From Dimargaris cristalligena (lineage: Eukaryota; Kickxellomycota; Dimargaritomycetes; Dimargaritales; Dimargaritaceae), in contig JANBQC010000135.1 in NCBI GenBank assembly GCA_027576995.1, positions 1 through 54,012 of the forward strand: a stretch of 54,012 nt of DNA, written 5' to 3'. Below, one piece after another: positions 47,869 through 54,012 of the stretch. The position numbers and the translations under genes are program-made. The notes beneath the pieces were generated by a model. That model was given only the letters and a program-made list of their open reading frames with translations, did not search any database and was not told where the DNA came from. Position 1 is the first letter of the stretch, and each line of letters begins with the position of its first letter.

Positions 47869-48789
47869 GGTGCAAGAAAACGGTTGATAGACAAGCAAAG
47901 TCGATTTAATAGTGGGGGGAGGAAGCAACTAGCAATTCGCCACCAACAGCACGTCTTTATATACCCGCCTTAGCGTCTCTATATGCAGCATAGTAGCATA
48001 CAACCATTGAATCCTGTCAGGTAAATATACCATATTTCCCCTTTCAAACTCGCTCCCGAACTCACAAAACAGTGACCTATATCACTTTACCTCCAAATAT
48101 ATCAAAATCCAATTACAATTGTATTTAAAATGAAGGTTTATTTATACATGGTATAGCATTTTACACGAGAGAAACAAGTCCGCGAACACTTGATGGTTAG
48201 CCATGTAGCTGCCTAGATTGCCGAATTTTTAACAATGAAAAACGTGGAGGAAACGGAGGTTAGACGGCATCCAGTATAAATTACATGGGCTAATCCAAGG
48301 TTGGCATCCAGTCGGCTATATCGAATTGATCAGGGTTACAGTCTCAGCATGAATTGGACCCGAAGGCTATTGACACTAAGCTAGAGCTAATTTCAAGTAA
48401 AACATCATCTCGGTCAAGGCCATCGAAGACATGGACTAGGAGAAACGGAGGAATAATCCACATCAACAGATGAGAGTGAGTACCTACTAATTACACGGAT
48501 GAAAATAGGAAACGACTTTCCATGAGTGAGGGGACAAAGGATCAGCAAGATGAGATCGTAAGGAACAGGGATCGCCACACCCGCTATTTATTCTGAAGAA
48601 TGACGATGATAGGGAGGGCGGCAATATTCAATAAGACAGGAAGTATTTTTCTCCACAAATAGCATTGCTTAAAGGTCACGTGTCTATGAGTCATTTCATT
48701 AATTTTCTAATCAATGGTGGAGGATTATATTGTTTAGCCCAACCAAAAACCAAGGAAGGGGTGTAAGAATGGCAGAAGTTCAAATGGGC

Positions 48790-48990
48790 CGCTTAACGAA
48801 AAATCCTTTGGAAGAAACGCACATATTACTGGTCAAAAATGAACATGGGTGAAAAATCAGCTAAGTGGTATATGATTTTAAATAGGGTGTATAACCTATA
48901 TGGGTGGGATGTCAGGGTCTAACCAGTAATACTGGTCTCGCCAAACGGATTTTTCACTTTATAGCAAGGCCGAATCTCACCTATATTCTA
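48790..48990. repeat. Degenerate inverted pair related to the 145-bp repeat
   Basis: The left arm (about 48795-48862) resembles the forward repeat: TAACGAAAAATCC, then TACTGGT- and AACATGGG-like blocks at similar spacing. The right arm (about 48905-48985) resembles it on the opposite strand: read in reverse it gives TATAAAGTGAAAAATCCG, then ACTGGT and CATCCCACC. The arrangement is like a MITE or a nested insertion of one family. Divergence is much higher than between the two intact copies. Confidence 0.55.
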
Positions 48991-49020
48991 CTTGTTATCC
49001 CAAACAGATATCGTAAAACC

Positions 49021-49165
49021 ATATGGGAGTAGTTCAACAAGGCTGTATAACGAAAAATCCATTTGATGAGGCAAGTACTACTGGTTGAAAATAAACATCC
49101 CACCAATTTTCCCATACACATATCGGTTAAACCCTTATACAACCAAGCTGAACTTCACCCATATT
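49021..49165 (+). repeat. Dispersed 145-bp repeat, copy 2
   Basis: Same unit and orientation as 32491-32635, about 16.5 kb away, with two transitions in 145 bases. It directly follows the degenerate inverted pair of the same family. Confidence 0.9.
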
Positions 49166-49442
49166 CAGCTGGGTCGGATTTCTCCCAAATTGTACCATTA
49201 ATCGGCCAAAAAACTACAGGCTATTCAATATAATACTAGGCGAACCTACCCCTGTTTCCTGCTGTGTTTGTACCGAACCCCTTGAAGTTGAAAGGCAGCG
49301 AATAGACCGCCTGCCCAAGAGGGCTGGTGACCATAAACTGAAAGTAGCTGAAGCCATTGGTGCAACTAAGTGGTATATTTTCCTCGCATAGTAATATATT
49401 TACGTTTCAGTCCTGAGCTATGCCTCCGATTTGCCCGATTTC

Positions 49443-50689
49443 ATGTTAAACATACAAAGGATACTGTTGTATCCAGGGTTCTCTAATGTCATCAAGGCCT
49501 TAGCCCTGCCTAATGCCCTTGGAGCCGAGAAATGTCTGTCCCATTGTCTATTCCGAACAACATTCAGTGAATCGAGGTTTTGCGCTGAAGAAGAACAAAA
49601 GCCCCAGTCGTCATTAGCCCTTACATATACACGCCCTCAGTCTCTCACAACGTTCACGGCCGTGGACCGACGTAACTGGTGGTGGAATTGGGCTCGCGAA
49701 GCCCTCGCCACCTACGTCTGGCCCCGCGAGAAACGTCGTCAAAAATGGTTTCGTTACAGAGCCTTCATGGATCGCGTCAGCTGGGACCAGCCGGAACCCC
49801 TCTTCGATGCCACCCACTTTAAATTTCATGAATCGGGAAACCTTTTAGACAAGTCGGGTCGAATTAAAATCCAGGGTGTGTCTAAGGAGGACCTAACCCT
49901 TTTGCGGCATGACTTTGGGGTTGATCGTTCTCTTAAGACCAATTCAATGATCGTATTTATGCGAGCGTGGGGGCCTGGGGAAACGCATTACTGTAAGTAC
50001 AATACCATATTATAATATATAGGCCGGGTGATGGATTATGTTTAGGTTAAACTAAGTGAATGGGGAACAAACTGGTGGTCAATTGATCAAGTCTATATAG
50101 GAGTATGCGTTTGACTTAGCTCCTATAACCTATATATTGTATGATCACCCACCCACTCTACAGATAATCACACGACCGTACCCATTAAAACCTGGCGGGT
50201 CTCGATTAGCTGTAACCGCACCAAACTGGCCATCAATAATGCCCAAACCAAAGTAGTCGCAAGAGCCGTTCGCGCAGCAGTCCGCCAAATCTTTCCAAAC
50301 TTGGCCAAACCAGGTAAGTTGACTATTAGCTAATTTACTCACAGAATTTCCGCCATCAGCCTGTGGAGAGAACGTGATATGGTCGACTTGAAATGGTATG
50401 TCTCTAATATCATTATTGGCTTTATAAAAGCTAATAAGCAAATACACTAGAGCTGGATACGTTTTTTAATTATATTATTGATTGGGCTTCATTTTTTTTT
50501 ACTATGGTAACTGATGGCTCTTCAGGTTTCGACTATTTGATCCTACCCAAACCTCGGATTATCGATACAACTTGGAACCAACTGGTTTCTGAGATTTACC
50601 AAATCGCGGCTGCGTCTAATCAAAATTACTTCCGTCGAACGGGAAACCGCCAATTGCGGTTCGATCGTCGTGAATCCTCGCGATCCTAA
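49443..50689 (+). CDS. Mitochondrial-type protein with a C-terminal RnpA-like (RNase P protein) domain, tentative
   Basis: Three exons in phase: 49443-49992, 50164-50313 and 50526-50689, giving 287 residues. The first 60 residues lack acidic clusters and contain basic and hydrophobic runs (MLNIQRILLYPGFSNVIKAL), compatible with a mitochondrial presequence. A Trp/Arg-rich segment follows (NWWWNWAREALATYVWPREK). From about residue 150 the order resembles bacterial RNase P protein: LTLLRHDFGVDRSLKTNSMI (compare 'L-x-F' helix), then WRVSISCNRTKLAINN and AQTKVVARAVRAAVRQIF (compare the RNR helix), then FDYLILPKPRIIDTTWNQLV (compare the strand and final helix). The classic Arg-Asn pair of the RNR motif is replaced by Asn-Ala here. 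If correct, it would act on mitochondrial tRNA processing or be a repurposed ribosome-associated relative. Gene structure is solid; the family call is tentative. Confidence 0.6.
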
Positions 50690-53600
50690 ACTGAAAATGT
50701 AATTTTAAACTAGTAAACCAACTATACTCGCTTGATTTGGATGGCCAAGATCTCAATAAAGTAATATGCTGTAGTGTTTGCGTAAATACCTACTTTTAAA
50801 GGTCAGGGCAGTATATTTTGAAGACTGACTGGTACATTAGACTGGTGCTGAAGTCAGCAATCTGCTAAACTGAAAAACAGTACACTGCGATTCAATCCAG
50901 CTACTAGTACCTGTGCATCCTTACCAGCTAATTAATGATACATGGTGTATTATTAGTCACAAGTGTATAATACCATGTTGCCTGGGTTCACCACTCTTAG
51001 TCCATTAAGAATCCTGAGGATAGACTTCTAATGGTAGGCAGGGCTTAGACTTGGCCAAGTGGGCTGCTAGTGTTAGGATAGGGAGTAGTATTAACTAATA
51101 AAGGATAAGTGCTGGTATACAAGGGATGTACAGTAGGTACACTTACTAGTTAGTATGAAGGGATAAGCATATATAGAGTTTATTAGGGGTAAACTATAGG
51201 GGTAAGAATAAGCTACCATGTAACTAGTCCCAATGGGGGCTAGTTATATATATATAGGGGACTACTCCAAAGGGAGGTCCCTGAAAGAAGATATTATTAA
51301 ACTACTAGTGGATAACTAACTAATCCAGATGGTGTGGGGGTATGGAAGACTTGGCTAGGAATTGGAAGAGTCATTAGATCAGCCTAGGAGTGAATAGTGG
51401 GTTCTGGGGTCAAGAAGGAAAGGGTTATATAATATAGAAAGATCCTATAGTACTAAGGTGACTATGGGAAGGTAATGTGGTACTATAAGGCCTAATAGGG
51501 GTGGATAATTGTGAGGTCTAGATTTAGGTTAGATTAGGAGGGCTGACATACCATATTTAAGACCCCAACATTTTGGAATTAGAAAGAGCTATGATTGTGG
51601 CTCAAAAAGGTAGCTTTTATTTCATAATACAGCACATTGAATTATGGTGGCCACTAGGGTTAAATCCACATTCAATTAAAGCATGATGCAGGTACTGCCA
51701 TAGGCAGGGATGGGAATCCACTTTCCCAGTTGGGTACAAATTCTAACCACTATTACCCTTACTCGGCATAAAACAAAATGACAACTTGTGACCTCAGACA
51801 GTCTTCCCACCTACATAGCCTAAGGTGTCAATCATTTTCCTCCTAGTTTAGTTATGGGATTTTACCTTAGTCTAATTTTCCTTATATTTTTACCTTTTTG
51901 AAACCCTGGAATTAATCCTATATTGCAGCAAGCAAGAATGGGGAATCATCCCCAGGAAGAGTCAAATAGTGATGTTGTCTTCCATCCCCTCTTGTCTCAC
52001 CATCTATCCTTATATTGCAAGCACCCCAGTGGATCCACAGCCATTTCCATTTCCCAAAGTGTTTTCCAAATATGCTATGGAATTCTAAGTCTTTAGGTAT
52101 TTGCCAGTTTTCTCCTTCTGTAGTCTTATAGCCAAACAGCTTTGACCAAACTCAGTAGTACTCAATATTTTTAGTATATCCTTATTGTTATATATATAGT
52201 CCTGTAGCTGGCCCTCCAAGAGCCGGTAAGTTATCTTCAAGATAAGTTTTTATTACTTAGAATAAATATCTACTTTAGCTTCACCCAGTGCTTACAACCG
52301 GTTTTTTCAGCTAATGACTTCTAGAGGAAGTCAAATTCTTATTCTCTTTATTATATCCAGTAATTTTTCTTTTATTGTTTTTACCAGTACACAGCTACTG
52401 TGGCTCACCCAACACCTAACTCTGACAATGGGAGTTTAGGACATATTACTTTGGATTTATTCCCACTATACCCCAGTCCATCTTCTGGCAATGACTCTAA
52501 CTAAATCCAACTAGCTGAGGGACTGTTTTCTGAGTTCTCCATATTCCACCCAGGCACCAACCCCCCAAACCTGATGTCCAGTGACATCACCAGTCCTGAA
52601 GAAGGTGAAAGAACCATGCTGAGCCCTGATCCCAGGATATGGATGCCCCAAATCACTGGCAGAACAATGCACATATCCAGTTCAAAACAATTAGCACAGT
52701 TATAGTATATATTTTTTTTCCTTAAAAAAAGATGTTATAAATTACCCCCAGTGCCTCTGCTATTATCTGATACCAATTTTCTCTAGGGAATATTCTTTGA
52801 ACTTAGGTATTTATAAATATTAGAGTAGATATACTATGTTGTGTTTGACCTGAAAATAATATAATACTAAACAAATATTGTGCCACCTCCCTAAGAACCA
52901 CAAAATTCTGCAGCACCTATACCCAGGCCCAGGTCACCAAGAATTCCTCAGGCTGACTCCTGAATTCCCCCTAATGACCCTACAAGAATCTCCAGCCCCT
53001 ATGAAAACCTGAAACCTGGTGTCTCCATAACACTACCACTAGCTGAACTACTGTTGTACCAAAGGCATCTAAAAAAGGAAATAATACAGAGTTGGGAGAG
53101 GAATTACCATTCACCCTGTTGGGAGTAGCCAGATTATATATAATTGATTACTACTAATTATTACTACTGTGACTACATAGCTCCTCAGTGAAAGATCATT
53201 GTGTCATTGACATATGTGGCTAGGAAGTTGGCCACTCTAGTTAAATATAAAGAATTGGAAAATTACACTGAGAATAATAATTTGATAACTTAAGGAATTA
53301 AAAAAGCTCTTGGAGGTCATCCTCTTTTGGAGGGAAGGTCTGAGACCAGAGAAAGTTAAATGTATAGATTTATAAGGTTACTTAGGTCATACTAGTCTGG
53401 CTACAACACTACCAAGTCAATTGGAACAATCTCATTCTGAATATTATTGAATACACTAATGACCCCAAGGTTCCCAGCCACTAATGATGAGGGATCTGGG
53501 ACCACTGCTAGTCATATCTACAATAGTAGCAAGGTCAGCTACTACTTTCCCTAGCCCTAGAGTATGTAAACCCATATTGATGTATTCCTGGTGTATATAT

Positions 53601-54012
53601 GGGGATTAATTACTCATCATTAATAAACTAGACCCTTGATGACTTGTTACTTGCTTTTGAAACCAATAAACATTCAGTAAAAATTGATAAACAAATCGTT
53701 TTTAAAAATCTATCTGTGAATATAATTGTAATACTATCAAAGTTTTAATGTGGGGTGTTGTGGTAGGACCTGAGACTACTTAGTCAATTGTAGTATTCCC
53801 TTTTTTTAATCACATTCTATTTTTATATCCTTTTATCAGCGAAGTCTTGATTTATTATTTTATAGCCTTACAATATCATAGCAAGCGAGAGATACATCAA
53901 ATACCATTTACATTTATATTTGATATCATCATTATCCAGATATATTCGTAAACTCCTCATTATTTATCAATTCAAGCAGTAATACCACGTAGATTGGACT
54001 TCCACCACTTCC
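50690..54012. other. CpG-depleted, gene-poor block (probable decayed repeat)
   Basis: The last 3.3 kb contain no intact gene. Between about 50890 and 53696 I count only about four CG dinucleotides, whereas neighbouring DNA has them at normal frequency. TG and CA are abundant. This is the pattern left by methylation and deamination of a silenced transposable element. Short coding-like remnants are present (see 52364-52705). No long terminal repeats or terminal inverted repeats are visible, so the element may extend past the right edge. Confidence 0.65.
52364..52705 (+). pseudogene. Broken open frame, possible transposon-gene remnant
   Basis: A plus-strand frame of 114 codons reads through except for one TAA near 52500. 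Its composition is protein-like, Ser/Pro-rich (for example HPTPNSDNGSLGHITLD, SSDITSPEEGERTMLSP, DPRIWMPQITGRTMH). It matches no family I can name; a gag-like or linker part of a retroelement is possible. It sits inside the CpG-depleted block, which fits a silenced and mutating copy. Confidence 0.35.

Larger units (their letters stand above)
47869..49442. other. HFM1/RnpA-like divergent spacer with repeat cluster
   Basis: About 1.6 kb between divergent genes. The first 900 bases show nothing coding. The stretch 48790-49165 holds three related repeat units: a degenerate pair in inverted orientation, then the intact 145-bp repeat. The last 280 bases should hold the promoter of the downstream gene. 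Confidence 0.6.

Overview
The window is nuclear DNA from a fungus. Every recognisable gene is eukaryotic. Introns are numerous and short, with GTAAGT-type donors and YAG acceptors. The protein set is fungal: SLY1, SNX41/ATG20, COX19, DHH1, HFM1/MER3, a PPR protein. A MYSM1-like SANT + JAMM protein, a molybdopterin synthase subunit and dense introns suggest an early-diverging (zygomycete-grade, perhaps Zoopagomycota/Kickxellomycotina) fungus rather than an ascomycete yeast. That placement is an inference. I assigned all exon boundaries by eye from splice signals, phase and family conservation.

Layout. 1-5.6 kb: no gene I can support. 5.6-13.3 kb: two minus-strand genes, SLY1 (8 exons) and a single-exon SANT/JAMM deubiquitinase-like gene. 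15.0-17.6 kb: SNX41/ATG20. 18.4-19.7 kb (minus): a five-exon gene for a 96-aa coiled-coil protein, divergent from COX19 (20.2-21.0 kb, plus). 21.6-22.5 kb: the molybdopterin synthase large subunit. 23.6-24.9 kb (minus): a finely split gene of unknown function. 25.9-27.5 kb: DHH1, behind a long pyrimidine-rich leader. 30.7-31.4 and 34.2-34.6 kb: a secreted protein and a Cys-rich protein, both unrecognised. 36.1-37.8 kb (minus): a two-exon PPR protein, divergent from a small coiled-coil gene (38.4-39.1 kb) that may be a Mediator subunit. 39.4-47.9 kb (minus): HFM1/MER3, the meiotic crossover helicase, in about 31 exons. 49.4-50.7 kb (plus): a mitochondrial-looking protein whose C-terminal half resembles the bacterial-type RNase P protein. 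50.9-53.7 kb: a strongly CpG-depleted, gene-poor block that looks like decayed repeat DNA.

The genes form no single pathway. Recurrent themes are membrane traffic and autophagy (SLY1, SNX41), mitochondrial biogenesis (COX19, PPR, RnpA-like) and RNA or chromatin control (DHH1, MYSM1-like, possibly MED9). HFM1 implies meiotic capacity and the MoaE-family gene implies molybdenum cofactor use.

The points most worth a second look are the RnpA-like gene, the CpG-depleted block, a 145-bp dispersed repeat with inverted relatives beside HFM1, the exon-rich HFM1 gene with two junctions that are out of phase by one base, and a perfect 22-bp palindrome in a divergent promoter.
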